From positions 92,970,168 through 93,034,167 of the forward strand of contig CM039463.1 in NCBI GenBank assembly GCA_022414725.1: a stretch of DNA of 64,000 nt. Reading direction: 5' to 3'. Of the stretch, positions 11,366 through 23,117 are shown piece by piece (the first letter of the stretch is position 1; every line of letters begins with the position of its first letter). This DNA comes from Microglena sp. YARC (Eukaryota; Chlorophyta; Chlorophyceae; Chlamydomonadales; Chlamydomonadaceae). The position numbers were made by a program, and so were the translations under genes. Below the pieces are notes generated by a model. It was not told the origin of the DNA and searched no databases. It was given only the letters and a program-made list of their open reading frames with translations.

Positions 11366-12364
11366 TTATTTTCATATCAAAAAGAGGAAATCTTATTCCT
11401 TTTTCTTTTTCTTCTCCTTTTTTTCTCCCTTTTCCCCTCCCAAAACAGGATCAGATTCTGGTCGATTGGTGTCATTCTTAGTCAATTTCATTTTTTTTTG
11501 TAACTTTCTTTTTTTAGGTTTCTTGTTCAGCAATTGTGGCCAAAACGGGGTCTCGTATTCCGATCAGAATATATTCCGGAAAAAATATCCCTGGGAGGAT
11601 TCACTTCGAATGGTGTTGCCCCTCCTATAATATGCAAAATGTATGACAGCACCAGCTATATCACCTATATCACATAAATGACATCTGGTGCGGTGCACTT
11701 CATGCAGGTCACAACTGTCAAGATATGTGCAATGGTCTCTTTCATCCTGGGCGTTCTCAAATGTCTCTTTGTAAGTTGATTTGGTGATGATGGGCGTTCT
11801 TAAATGTCTCATTGTAAGTTGATGTGGTGATGATTCGAATGGCTCGCTTTAAGTTGGTCTTGTGATAATTTTAATGTATCGTTGTAAGTTGGAAAACGAT
11901 TGTTTGGGGTTCAGTTCGTCAATGCTTTTTCTTTTTAAGCCCTTCTTACTAGTGTTTCTTTTTAAGCCCTTCTTACAAGTGTTTCATTTTGAAGCCCTTC
12001 TTACCAGTGTTTCATTTTTTGACGACGCGTCGCCATTCTGTCGCCATTTCGTAGAATGCTACACCCCCCGGACCCCTTGATATCGGGACGCGCTGCCCTC
12101 CGACCCCAACAGGCTCCGCGCATCGCGATCCACCATGCAATGGCTACGCAACTATCCTGAAATCAGAGTTGAGTAGCCCGTGTAGCTACTCAACCTGGAC
12201 TACAGAAATCTGAAATAAAAAACACTGCTTCTTACCACTGTTGGGCAAGTCCCTATAGCCTATTTGGCGTACCCCTGGACTGTAACAGACATACACACAA
12301 GTTGATTTGGTGATGATTTGACAGCCCCGTGGTAGGCAAAGGAACTTGCTCGTGAATTGATCTC

Positions 12365-12620
12365 TATAAGTATTTAAATCTGATCTGAATTATTTACAAC
12401 CTGAACTGATTCTGATAATAGATTCTGACCTGACCTGATTCTGATTACAGATTCTGACCTGAACAGATTTTGACCTGAACGGATTTTGACCTGAACTGAT
12501 TCTGATAACAGATTCTGACCTGAACTGATTCTGATAACAGATTCTGACCTGAACTGATTCTGATAACAAATTCTGACCTGAACTGATTCTGAACTAATTT
12601 TGACTTGAACTGTTTTTTGC
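12365..12620 (+). repeat. GAACTGATTCTG minisatellite (unit 1)
   Basis: Degenerate tandem units of TTCTGACCTGAACTGATTCT with GATAACAGA spacers. The duplicate at 17,053-17,310 differs by at least one inserted base. Reverse-strand frames here (Arg-Ser-Glu-Ser repeats) are compositional. Confidence 0.85.
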
Positions 12621-13029
12621 CTGAATTGATTCTAGGCTTATTATGACCTGAACTGCTTCTGTGAATTCTGCAAGATGTTTGTTCCCAGTTTGTATCGAAA
12701 AAATTCAAGGTATGAAGTATGGCCTACAACGGTCGATTCCAAATCATCCGTGAATTACTGTAACGAATGTATGGTACTCCATGTTTTGAGGTTGGGCAAG
12801 TCCTTTAAGCCAAAGTAGATTCTGGATACCCCTGCATTGTATCATATCATACAATGCAGGACTAAATCCAGTTGAACTTGGTTACATGGCTCCAGCCTTT
12901 AAGGCTGCTAGCCGTCTTCGGCAGGAATATGATCAATTCAGGTCAACACATTACTAAATACTCGATCCTGTGTCTGTCACTGTAGGCCATGGCCATACAT
13001 TAGTCATACAACGCATGACTCAATACACA

Positions 13030-13270
13030 ATTCTGCGTCTCTCACTGTAGGCCATTTGGTTGCTGACAATTGGATCGCTTTGGGGGGTAGCGATGTATGT
13101 TCTCATCCCAAACGCAAGCCTTTTGACAATAATCTACGTTATCATCTTGATTAGCATTATGGTAGGGCTTTTAACCATGCAGCCAGTTTTATCGTGGAAG
13201 GCTTGGAGACATGCCAACAACACACGGATGCGTATGAAACCTGTTTCTTCAGGCATCCTGAACGTCTAGT
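13030..13270 (+). other. Possible membrane-segment exon, unit 1 (hypothetical)
   Basis: A 69-codon frame (13,060-13,269) extends upstream to a good acceptor (TCTCTCACTGTAG before GCCATTTGG). Its first ~45 residues are strongly hydrophobic (LLTIIYVIILISIMVGLLTM) and could form one or two membrane helices. The rest is basic (WRHANNTRMRMKP). An identical frame is at 17,747-17,956. No family was recognised and no partner exons were found, so it may be part of a transposon or a relic. Confidence 0.25.
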
Positions 13271-13369
13271 ATTTCTAGGATTGGATATAAAGGTAGGATT
13301 GTTTCAGGGTTCCTCGGCCAACTCTGCGCTGCTCAACAGGATTGTTCAGGATGCTGGGTACTCCATCGC

Positions 13370-13422
13370 GTGTGATGAATGGTGGGTACTCCATCGCGTG
13401 TGATGAATGCTGGGTACTCCAT
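13370..13422 (+). repeat. Junction of the tandem segmental duplication
   Basis: Between the two units lie short tandem copies of ACTCCATCGCGTGTGATGAA plus TGNTGGGT. They fuse the unit end (ACTCCATCGC) to the unit start (GCGTGTGATGAATG). The 6-bp overlap CGCGTG/GCGTG looks like a microhomology or slippage junction. Confidence 0.85.
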
Positions 13423-15514
13423 TGCGTGTGATGAATGGTGGCAACGCTCGCAAGCGGAAGTGGATGTATGCTTTGGCTTTGGCTTTGGCTTCCCGCAGTT
13501 TCTCACATGAGATGGATGCGATTCGAACATTTCTGCCAGGTTGGCTGACAGAACACGTCATCTTCTGTTGTGCGCAGCGACATGTCTCTTGCATGGGAAA
13601 GATCTTGCAGAGATGCAGTAGGATAAGCTTGTAGGAAGACGGACTGTAGCGCTACCGAATTCAGGTGGATGATCTCAGGCGGGACAAGGAGAAATCGGGC
13701 GGGATGCACAAAAAGCAGAATACCCAGAAGGCAAAGGTCGCATTCGGCTATATTTGCAGAAGGCTAAGTAAGGCAGAAGTTGAAGCAGGAGGGATTACAA
13801 GCGGGAATTGGCTGAGCGGGAAATGGCTGGGCGGGAAGTCGGGTAAGTCATATACGCGATGACACCACCACGACCGCGACCACCATGATTTCTTTATATA
13901 TGTATAGATGTATGTATGTATGCATGCATGCATGTGAACAGTCCAGTGGTTGTCAGTAGGCTAAAGAGACCTGCCCAACCTCGATTCAGGATGGGCTATG
14001 ACGAAGACACGCACTGATGAAACCGGCCTGTATCAATCATCAGATTATAATCAGATCAGCATGATCTTGAACTTATTCACATGGCTCCAGCCTTGAAGGC
14101 TACTCGTCGTCTTTGGCAGTAAAATGTTATAATCAAAATATACTTGATATTATCCCTTCACACTAGACTGCATAAAGATGCTTTGCTTTTAAATATGAAC
14201 TGCATTTGTTCTACACAAGTATCTGCAGCCAGAAACACTGAGAGGTCCTGGAAACCTGTCTTATTGGTGCTGATTAGGAGAAGCTAGTTGTAAGAAGTGT
14301 TTGCCCTGGACCAGATCCCTACAGAGAAGGATGACAAGAGCACAACACACACACACGCACACACACACCCTCCCCCCCCCCCCCCCCCCCCCCCCCCCAC
14401 ACACACACACCACACCCTCCCCCCACCACCACCACCACGCACACACACACCCTCCCCCCCCCGCCCCCCACACCCTACCCCACCTCCACCCCTTATCCTC
14501 CCACATACAACAACCCGTGCAAAACGAATCGCTACTGACTAGGTCATGATCCTTCTACTAGAACCATGCCTATATATGATGATTTAATTATATTGTAGAA
14601 TTAAATTATCACTGTAGCACGAACTCAGGGCTCCCGTCGGTAAAACGATTGTTTGGGGTTCAGTTCATCAGAGCTTTTTATTTGGAAGCCCTTCCTATCA
14701 CAGTTTGGTAAGGCCCCTTAGCCTATTTGGCCAACCCCTGGACTGTAACATACATACATACATACATACATGGAGTGTGTCACATATGAGTATGACATGT
14801 CAGGCACAGCACATCTGCTCCCCCATAGTCATGCTCCCCCATAACGAAGTATGGCAGCACTATATTTGCTTCGATAGCATGCATAGTTTTTCTTTTCAGC
14901 TACGAGCAGCAGCTTCTAGGCAGCTCCATGGACTCTCTCTCCATCCAAACCTTAAGCAACGTAGGCACCTGGGAGCTGATATCCTCAGCTTTCCAGTGCT
15001 CCTGTAATTTTTGGGGTTGGCCCAGTGGCAGTCTCAGGGATCTGCTTAGAAGCTGGTGCTGGTAGCCGGATCGAAACACATTGTGCTCCCTGGTTTCCTG
15101 ACATACCTGACGCCACCTTATGCAACTTGCTTTCTTGTGCTCCCCAACTATTTGGGTTTGGCCCAGTGGCATTCTCAAGGAGCTGCATAGAAGCTGGTTC
15201 TGGAAGCAAAAAAAAGCAGTGATTACATGGTCTGTCAGCATCCCATCTCCACCTACTCCCGTATAGCCAACAACTCACTACTTAAAGTGGGCCATGATCC
15301 ATATACAAGGTAAGTAGCATTCGTATATACTGTATGGAGTCTGTCACACAAGAGTACGACGTGTCAGTCACAGCACATATGAGAATGGGTCTAGGGTTTA
15401 CAGGCTCACGCAAGTATGGCATTATACGTTTGGTTTGATTACATGGTCTATCATCCTTCAGGCTGTACACTGTCTGCGGGTGGAGTAAATATGGGTAGTT
15501 TAAACACTACTACA

Positions 15515-15920
15515 CCACACTCCTGAGTACAGATTGTGATCACTGGGCTGTCAGCTACTAGCACATGCACTACCAATCCTACACCACACTCCTGAGTACA
15601 GATTGTGATCACTGGGCTGTCAGCTACTAGCTACTAGCACATGCACTACCAATCCTACACCACACTCCTGAGTACAGATTGTGATCACTGAGCTGTCAGC
15701 TACTAGCTACTAGCACATGCACTACCAATCCTACACCACACTCCTGAGTACAGATTGTGATCACTGGGCTGTCAGCTACTAGCTACTAGCACATGCACTA
15801 CCAATCCTACACCACACTCCTGAGTACAGATTGTGATCACTGGGCTGTCAGCTACTAGCTACTAGCACATGCACTACCAATCCTACACCACACTCCTGAG
15901 TACAGATTGTGATCACACGG
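15515..15920 (+). repeat. ~76-bp minisatellite (unit 2)
   Basis: Duplicate of the array at 10,828-11,232 with the same copy number and the same shortened first unit. The array has therefore not changed copy number since the duplication. Confidence 0.93.
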
Positions 15921-17716
15921 GTGTAGACAGTTTCAATACATGTCCAGCTCCCTGCATTTTTTTCTTCTTCTTTTTTTTAGTTGTGAAAGGACTTTCACCA
16001 CCCCAGGAGGTGGGTCTCCCGACACAAACCAGCGCCATGGAGGATTCAGAAATATTATTTTCATATCAAAAAGAGGAAATCTTATTCCTTTTTCTTTTTC
16101 TTCTCCTTTTTTTCTCCCTTTTCCCCTCCCAAAACAGGATCAGATTCTGGTCGATTGGTGTCATTCTTAGTCAATTTCATTTTTTTTTTAACTTTCTTTT
16201 TTTAGGTTTCTTGTTCAGCAATTGTGGCCAAAACGGGGTCTCGTATTCCGATCAGAATATATTCCGGAAAAAATATCCCTGGGAGGATTCACTTCGAATG
16301 GTGTTGCCCCTCCTATAATATGCAAAATGTATGACAGCACCAGCTATATCACCTATATCACATAAATGACATCTGGTGCGGTGCACTTCATGCAGGTCAC
16401 AACTGTCAAGATATGTGCAATGGTCTCTTTCATCCTGGGCGTTCTCAAATGTCTCTTTGTAAGTTGATTTGGTGATGATGGGCGTTCTTAAATGTCTCAT
16501 TGTAAGTTGATTTGGTGATGATTCGAATGGCTCGCTTTAAGTTGGTCTTGTGATAATTTTAATGTATCGTTGTAAGTTGGAAAACGATTGTTTGGGGTTC
16601 AGTTCGTCAATGCTTTTTCTTTTTAAGCCCTTCTTACTAGTGTTTCTTTTTAAGCCCTTCTTACAAGTGTTTCATTTGAAGCCCTTCTTACCAGTGTTTC
16701 ATTTTTTGACGACGCGTCGCCATTCTGTCGCCATTTCGTAGAATGCTACACCCCCCGGACCCCTTGATATCGGGACGCGCTGCCCTCCGACCCCAACAGG
16801 CTCCGCGCTTCGCGATCCACCATGCAATGGCTACGCAACTATCCTGAAATCAGAGTTGAGTAGCCCGTGTAGCTACTCAACCTGGACTACAGAAATCTGA
16901 AATAAAAAACACTGCTTCTTACCACTGTTGGGCAAGTCCCTATAGCCTATTTGGCGTACCCCTGGACTGTAACAGACATACACACAAGTTGATTTGGTGA
17001 TGATTTGACAGCCCCGTGGTAGGCAAAGGAACTTGCTCGTGAATTGATCTCTATAAGTATTTAAATCTGATCTGAATTATTTACAACCTGAACTGATTCT
17101 GATAATAGATTCTGACCTGACCTGATTCTGATTACAGATTCTGACCTGAACAGATTTTGACCTGAACGGATTTTGACCTGAACTGATTCTGATAACAGAT
17201 TCTGACCTGAACTGATTCTGATAACAGATTCTGACCTGAAACTGATTCTGATAACAAATTCTGACCTGAACTGATTCTGAACTAATTTTGACTTGAACTG
17301 TTTTTTGCCTGAATTGATTCTAGGCTTATTATGACCTGAACTGCTTCTGTGAATTCTGCAAGATGTTTGTTCCCAGTTTGTATCGAAAAATTCAAGGTAT
17401 GAAGTATGGCCTACAACGGTCGATTCCAAATCATCCGTGAATTACTGTAACGAATGTATGGTACTCCATGTTTTGAGGTTGGGCAAGTCCTTTAAGCCAA
17501 AGTAGATTCTGGATACCCCTGGATTGTATCATATCATACAATGCAGGACTAAATCCAGTTGAACTTGGTTACATGGCTCCAGCCTTTAAGGCTGCTAGCC
17601 GTCTTCGGCAGGAATATGATCAATTCAGGTCAACACATTACTAAATACTCGATCCTGTGTCTGTCACTGTAGGCCATGGCCATACATTAGTCATACAACG
17701 CATGACTCAATACACA

Positions 17717-17956
17717 ATTCTGCGTCTCTCACTGTAGGCCATTTGGTTGCTGACAATTGGATCGCTTTGGGGGGTAGCGATGTATGTTCTCATCCCAAAC
17801 GCAAGCCTTTTGACAATAATCTACGTTATCATCTTGATTAGCATTATGGTAGGGCTTTTAACCATGCAGCCAGTTTTATCGTGGAAGGCTTGGAGACATG
17901 CCAACAACACACGGATGCGTATGAAACCTGTTTCTTCAGGCATCCTGAACGTCTAG
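17717..17956 (+). other. Possible membrane-segment exon, unit 2 (hypothetical)
   Basis: Duplicate of the frame at 13,030-13,270, with the same acceptor-like sequence and the same open frame. Conservation here carries no weight, because the whole unit is nearly identical. Confidence 0.25.
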
Positions 17957-18028
17957 TATTTCTAGGATTGGATATAAAGGTAGGATTGTTTCAGGGTTCC
18001 TCGGCCAACTCTGCGCTGCTCAACAGGA

Positions 18029-18340
18029 TTGTTCAGGATGCTGGGTACTCCATCGCAGGCTATACAATTGGTTGCGTCTCAGGCAGCAGAGCTGGGGGTC
18101 CTCCTGAAGTACCCTGCTGATCACCGTCTTCCAATTACAGTTCCCCCCGTTTTATGTATGAGTGCACAAGGGTTGTTCAGGTGGCTGCATCCTCTATCGC
18201 AGATGCAACATGGAGAGGGCCTGTTAACCAGAAAGAAGGGTCCGTTGAGTTGCAGGACGCAGGCTGTACAATTGGTTAGGTCTCAGGAAACAGAGCTGGG
18301 GGTCCTCCTGAAGTACCCTGAAGTGCACCCTCCGTTATAA
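18029..18340 (+). other. Hypothetical frame with two internal repeats
   Basis: A 103-codon frame contains two copies of a motif, QAIQLVASQAAELGVLLKYP and QAVQLVRSQETELGVLLKYP, about 69 residues apart. The DNA shows matching direct repeats starting near 18,056 and 18,260. The first part belongs to the segmental duplication unit. No family was recognised, and the repeat could equally be non-coding. Confidence 0.2.
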
Positions 18341-18769
18341 GACCAGAAACCAGGGAGCATAGTAAGCTGGTTAGACAGTTTAATGACTTGTCCAAATCAA
18401 TCTTTGTAGTTTTTAACTTGAAAATCTTAAACATCTAGTATTTTCAGTATTGAACTTGGTTACCATATGCGCCTGTATTGTTGGCTGCTCATTTGGCGGT
18501 ACCCCTACTGCTAACTGCATGCAAGGTTGGCTTGTAGGCCAACATATGGTTCAAGTAAAAACCGGATCTACTGCCAATATCCGTGCTAAAGCACTGCAAT
18601 ACACAGCCTGGCGATGAAGAGTTGTATGATGCATGGACTAAGGGGATGTCTGATGGGGAGGGGTCAGCTGGCAGGGATGATGGGGATGCTGAAGGCGTAA
18701 ATGCTGAGGGGGCATGACCTCTCATGCCACATACCGCCGGACTGGACCGGACAGAGTAGAGAATGCAAT

Positions 18770-19258
18770 CATGTAAATAAATAGTACGCCTTATAACGAG
18801 GCGTGAGGTTGAGGGGGCCAGCCCGTTTGCTTTATAGTACATAATGCAATCATGTAAATAAATAGTACGCCTTATAAGGAGGCGTGAGGTTGAGGGGGCC
18901 AGCCCGTTTGCTTTAGAGTACATAATGCAATCATGTAAATACATAGTACGCCTTATAAGGAGGCGTGAGGTTGAGGGGGCCAACCCGTTTGCTTTAGAGT
19001 ACATAATGCAATCATGTAAATAAATAGGACGCCTTATAAGGAGGCGTGAGGTTGAGGGGGCCAGCCCGTTTGCTTTAGAGTACATAATGCAATCATGTAA
19101 ATAAATAGTACGCCTTATAAGGAGGCGTGAGGTTGAGGGGGCCAGCCCGTTTGCTTTAGAGTACATAATGCAATCATGTAAATAAATAGTACGCCTTATA
19201 ACGAGGCGTGAGGTTGAGGGGGCCAGCCCGTTTGCTTTAGAGTACAGAATGCAATCAT
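18770..19258 (+). repeat. 81-bp minisatellite, six copies
   Basis: The unit reads CATGTAAATAAATAGTACGC, CTTATAAGGAGGCGTGAGG, TTGAGGGGGCCAGCCCGTTT, then GCTTTAGAGTACATAATGCA. Because 81 is a multiple of three, one reverse frame stays open through it (18,489-19,166). The unit contains the same GAGGTTGAGGGGGCCAGCC terminus seen at 4,585 and 62,440. First and last units have AACGAGGCG, while the inner ones have AAGGAGGCG. Confidence 0.95.
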
Positions 19259-19339
19259 GTACTAGTATGATGAGAAAGTTTGAAGACGTGTCCAGCTGAT
19301 GTTATTTAATAGCCTACTAGTAGCCTGAAGACAGCTCTC

Positions 19340-19533
19340 CAGAGTAATTCGAAGCGCGCGCTTTTTAGCTTTTGAGCGCTGTCTTTTTGACCCCCTCTGC
19401 GCTTTAAGAGCAGTTTTTTGCAAACCCTTGCGGGCGCTGCAAGCAATGTTTGCGCTTTTTGAACTACGAAGCGCAGTTTTTTTGTTTTCAAGTGCGCTAA
19501 AGCGCTGGCAATTTGGCCATTTGAAGTACCCTG
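19340..19533 (+). mobile_element. 194-bp hAT-like MITE, copy 1
   Basis: The element starts CAGAGTAATTCGAAG and ends GAAGTACCCTG, giving CAGRG-type inverted termini typical of hAT elements. It is flanked by an 8-bp near-duplication, CAGCTCTC (19,332-19,339) and CTGCTCTC (19,534-19,541). The interior is rich in GCGC and AGCGCGCGCTTTT motifs. A second copy at 29,700-29,893 has exactly the same length. No transposase is encoded. Confidence 0.85.
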
Positions 19534-19564
19534 CTGCTCTCTTTCGGCGATACAATTTGGTCCT

Positions 19565-20050
19565 GCAATTAAATATGTGCACTTTCTGTAGTAAACATGG
19601 GATGCAGTCCCATGATTGGGTGTACAGGTTATCAGTTTTTGCCTAGTTGTATCAGTTTAGTATGCCCAACAGCCCAAGTCCAGGATATTATTTAATCACA
19701 TGCCCAGTATATTATTTATGTCTAGGCCCAGGTATCATAATCTGATTATGGGTTTTTGAGTGTGGTTTAAATGGAACCTCCATGGCCAATAATGTGTTTA
19801 AAATGTAACTGCTTAAATATGGTCTTGTGCTTTCTGCAAATAAATGTGGTCTGCAATAAAATATGCTCACTTTGTGCAGAAATATGGGATGCGATCCCAT
19901 GATTCGGTGTACAAGTTATCAGTGTATGCCCAGTTGTATCAGTTTAATATACCCAGGGCCAGGATATTATTTAGTCATATGCCCAGGATAGTATTTATGC
20001 CTAGGCCCAGGGATAAATTTCTGATTATGGGGTATTGAGTGTGTTATAAA
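19565..20050 (+). repeat. ~285-bp direct repeat pair
   Basis: Sequence with ATATGTGCACTTTCTG, ATGGGATGCAGTCCCATGAT, GGTGTACAGGTTATCAG, CAGTTGTATCAGTTTA and CAGGATATTATTTA at 19,575-19,760 recurs with substitutions at 19,860-20,045. It is an old local duplication. No coding content. Confidence 0.7.
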
Positions 20051-20184
20051 ATGTAGCCGACAAAGCATAGCACTTGGGCCAAGTTATGGTTAACTCTATC
20101 ACGTTTTTTAAAGTACCGCATAAGTTAGTGCGCAGGAGGTTGTTAATTGTTTTACGACCGCCAAGTTCAAAGATCACCAACAAT

Positions 20185-20690
20185 ATAGGTGCATACAGTA
20201 TAGGTGCATACATTACAGGTGCATATAGGTGCATACAGTACAGGTGCATATAAGTGCATACAGTACAGGTGCGTATAGGTGCATACAGTCCAGGTGCATA
20301 TAGGTGCATACAGGTGCATATAGGTGCATACAGTACAGGTGCATACAGGTGCATATAGGTGCATACAGTACAGGTGCATATGGGTGCATACAGTACAGGT
20401 GCATATAGGTGCATACAGTACAGGTGCATATAGGTGCATACAGTACAGGTGCATATAGGTGCATACAGTACAGGTGCATATAGGTGCATACAGTACAGGT
20501 GCATATAGGTGCATACATTACAGGTGCATATAGGTGCATACATTACAGGTGCATACAGGTGCATATAGGTGCATACAGTACAGGTGCATATAGGTGCATA
20601 CAGTTCAGGTGCATATAGGTGCATACAGTACAGGTGCATACAGTTCAGGTGCATATAGGTGCATACAGTACATGTGCATACAGTACATGG
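20185..20690 (-). repeat. 25-bp minisatellite, about 20 copies
   Basis: The unit is built of GTGCATATAG and GTGCATACAGTACAG in varying order. The reverse frames give Cys-Thr-Tyr-Met-His-Leu repeats that are artefacts of the unit. It ends at ATGGCTCAAGC, a degenerate copy of the family E motif. Confidence 0.93.
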
Positions 20691-21761
20691 CTCAAGCATT
20701 TAAAAGCTTCTCGCCGTAGTTGGTGTAAGCATCTGGTGTGTTACACCCGCTGCGTATGACTTGCTACATACTTTTATGTGTCCTTAGAACGATCTCCTGA
20801 TGTTCACTGACATGTTCGCTGTTAATGACTCTGTTTAGCCAAACCCTGATCTAGCAGGGTTCTGTCTTTCCGTCACCCGCAGCCTTGTGTCTCTTCTGGC
20901 CGCACCTGTCTTCATTTGTTTTACCTCTCTGTAAATATGATCAAGAGTGCTCCCGCTGTTTAACGTTCCTCCACTCCTTAAGTGATTGAAGCTGTTAGGT
21001 CATGGGTGTCCATCGCGCTTCCTCTGCTTTACGGATGCTTCTTCGAGCTCCCCCGAGTTCGATTTTGCTGCTGACAAGGAAGAATGGTTCTATCTGGTCT
21101 CAACAGATCAGAGGGTACATAGTCTTCAGTGGCTGCGATGCAGTTTAGACTCCTGTAGCGGGCCACCGACTAAGCTGGTTGGATGTTCCTGTGCCAAGTA
21201 CATATGAATATATAATCCTCCAGAGGAGGTCACTTCTAAGACTGCAGAAGCTACCCCCCCCCCCCTCCATTTCCCCTCCCTTTGGACCTCCCCCCGCCTA
21301 ACGAGTCTGGACGTCGGTGAAGCCACGGCTTCTGCTGCGCCTGCTGCTTGCGTGCTTGATGCTACGAATTCTGCGGCGTTTTCTGCTGATCGTGTGCTTG
21401 ACGTGCTACGGTAGTACGGTTGCTATTTGTAACATTTTCAAACTTGGACTTGGTTACATGGAGTTGCAGTGTTTGTAGATAGAATGACGAGAATCACTGA
21501 AGAGAATTTAACATCAAATGCTTATAACTTTTGTAAACAATTATCAGTTTCACTTTTGAGTGTACTAATCGACTGAAAAATAGCCTTCACAATATGCACT
21601 TATATTTGTTTTGGATGGCTAGTGCCACGTTGGTCAATTGAAGTCTTAAAGAGTTTCATGTCAACGCTTATAAAAGACCTAGGGGTCGGAGGGGGGGGCC
21701 TTAGCTGCTTAGCACTATTAGGGCTAATAAGCGCTAAAACAAATCCCGGACTTTACCGCTA
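20691..21761. other. No gene recognised
   Basis: The frame at 20,986-21,207 (73 codons, containing FTDASSSSPEFDFAADKEEW) has no recognisable family. A C run lies near 21,256. The rest is unexplained unique sequence. Confidence 0.4.
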
Positions 21762-21896
21762 ACAGCTTGTTTCCAACCAGTTAAGGGTCGGGTTAAGCGG
21801 CGGTTAAATTCGTTATTTTCGGCGCTAGCCGGTGTTTGGTCGGAAACACAAAAAGTTGAGGTCCGGTTAAAGACCAACCGTCCCTGTTAGTGCAAC

Positions 21897-21933
<37 letters not shown>

Positions 21934-22388
21934 CCGTTAAAGAAAGTTAAGGGGCGATTAAATTCGGTTGTTGAATTATATATGGTGACGTCACGAAGTT
22001 GGCGCGCGCCTCTTATAAATCACGCTGCTTTGGAGTCCCGCATCCTTTCTTTCTTTCTTGGACACTCATCATCGATAGCACAGTTTCACCAAAATGGATT
22101 CGCAGCAGCAGGGCACCGGTCCTGCCACGCAATTATGGACTGATCAGCCTGAGGCAACCAGCAGCGGCAAGAAGCGGAATAAATGCTGAAATCAGCGTTT
22201 GAATCGCGAGGAAGTGCTGCAGAGCGCATTTGCCACGTTGACCCATTTTGAATTGACCTGGTCAGATGCAAAAGGCTGCGTAACTGGTGGAATGTTTCCA
22301 ACCAGTTCAGGGTCCGGTTAGAGGTCGAGTCTGAACCCTCCAAAACACAATCCTTAACCGGACCCCCAACTGGTTGGAAACAAGCTGT
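21762..22388. mobile_element. Inverted-repeat element, 21-bp perfect termini
   Basis: Bases 21,762-21,782 (ACAGCTTGTTTCCAACCAGT plus T) are exactly reverse-complemented at 22,368-22,388. A third, internal copy of the TTTCCAACCAGTT motif near 22,288 folds with the right arm into a ~95-nt hairpin. The interior includes a poly-C run of about 36 (21,897-21,932) and the motif GGTTAAGCGGCGG. No unambiguous target duplication was found, so the true ends may lie outside these arms. Confidence 0.55.
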
Positions 22389-22414
22389 AAGTTGAGGTGA
22401 AGAGAAGAGCAATA

Positions 22415-22570
22415 GCACGTCGTCCTACGTAGCCTTATGAAGCCCATCGTACGTACCCTTCGTGGTCCTAGATACGCAGCCCTACGTAGCCCGTCGTACG
22501 TACCCTACGTAGCCTTACGTAGCCCATCGTACGACCCCTACGTAGCTCTACGTACGTACCCTACGTAGAC
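22415..22570. repeat. CCTACGTAGCCC palindromic repeats
   Basis: The motifs CCTACGTAG and CGTACGTACC alternate about ten times. TACGTA is self-complementary, so the tract can fold on itself in many registers. Confidence 0.8.
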
Positions 22571-23114
22571 AAAAATAGTAGGGGGCCCTGGCGGGTCCCC
22601 TGGAGGTCGGCCCCGGGGATGGTGTAATGTTCGTCAAGCAGCAGTGGCAGCCTCCTTGGTGATGGATGCACAAGCATTTGCTAACTAATCCGTACAATTT
22701 AATATTGGGGGGGTCAAGAATCAATGTAGCATGGCATGGCATTATTATTGAACTTGGTGGCCTGTAAGGCTAATGAACTTGTTAGCTCAAATTGAATGAC
22801 TTCCCGAAGTTCCATGGAGGCAGGTGCAGCAACTCCCGAGGCTACAGTTGCTACTTCGCAACCTGCAGGAACTAGTGCGAAAGAGCAGATTTCCTTGTCA
22901 AGCACAATGCGCTGATGCAATGAGCTACGAGAGTCACGAAGAAGCGAATTCTTCGAGGGGAAATCGTAGACATGCTCCAGGTCCCTAGACTGAGTCCACA
23001 GGACAGGAGGGAAACGACAAATGAAAACGCCGCGTCCACAATCCGCAACCCTGAGATACGTACGCGAAAAAGTGCCCTCAGAGGTAATCCGCCCCCGACG
23101 GGAACACGAGTCCG
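22571..23114. other. No gene recognised
   Basis: It includes a fragment (22,580-22,615) sharing GGGACCCGCCAGG/GACCTCCAGGGG with the start of the window. The reverse frame at 22,714-23,172 (152 codons) has no recognisable motif, and its upstream end overlaps the MITE at 23,118. Confidence 0.4.
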
Positions 23115-23117
23115 TAA

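Larger units (their letters stand above)
8728..13369 (+). repeat. Tandem segmental duplication, unit 1 (~4.64 kb)
   Basis: Sequence from TGCGTGTGATGAATGGTGG at 8,728 to CTCCATCGC at 13,369 is repeated from 13,423 to 18,056. The offset drifts from 4,695 to 4,687 because of a few small indels. Differences noticed by eye are mainly length changes in homopolymers and microsatellites plus a few substitutions. Each unit holds family B, CA/poly-C tracts, a fragment of the 56,890-type element, a 76-bp array, family C, a GAACTGATTCTG minisatellite and a 69-codon hydrophobic frame. The near-identity means a very recent duplication or an assembly duplication. Confidence 0.93.
13423..18056 (+). repeat. 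Tandem segmental duplication, unit 2 (~4.63 kb)
   Basis: Second copy of 8,728-13,369, with the same order of contents. Visible differences include a shorter CCACCACGACC run near 13,860, changed C/CA run lengths at 14,345-14,475, an extra C near 14,840, AAGAAGC to AAGTAGC near 15,312, and small changes in T runs near 15,960-16,205. After 18,056 the sequence diverges into AGGCTATACAATTGG. Confidence 0.93.

Noticed and set aside
21897..21932. Assembly gap or filler at the poly-C run
   Set aside because: Similar C runs occur at many sites, often inside repeats, so they are treated as sequence although their exact lengths are uncertain.
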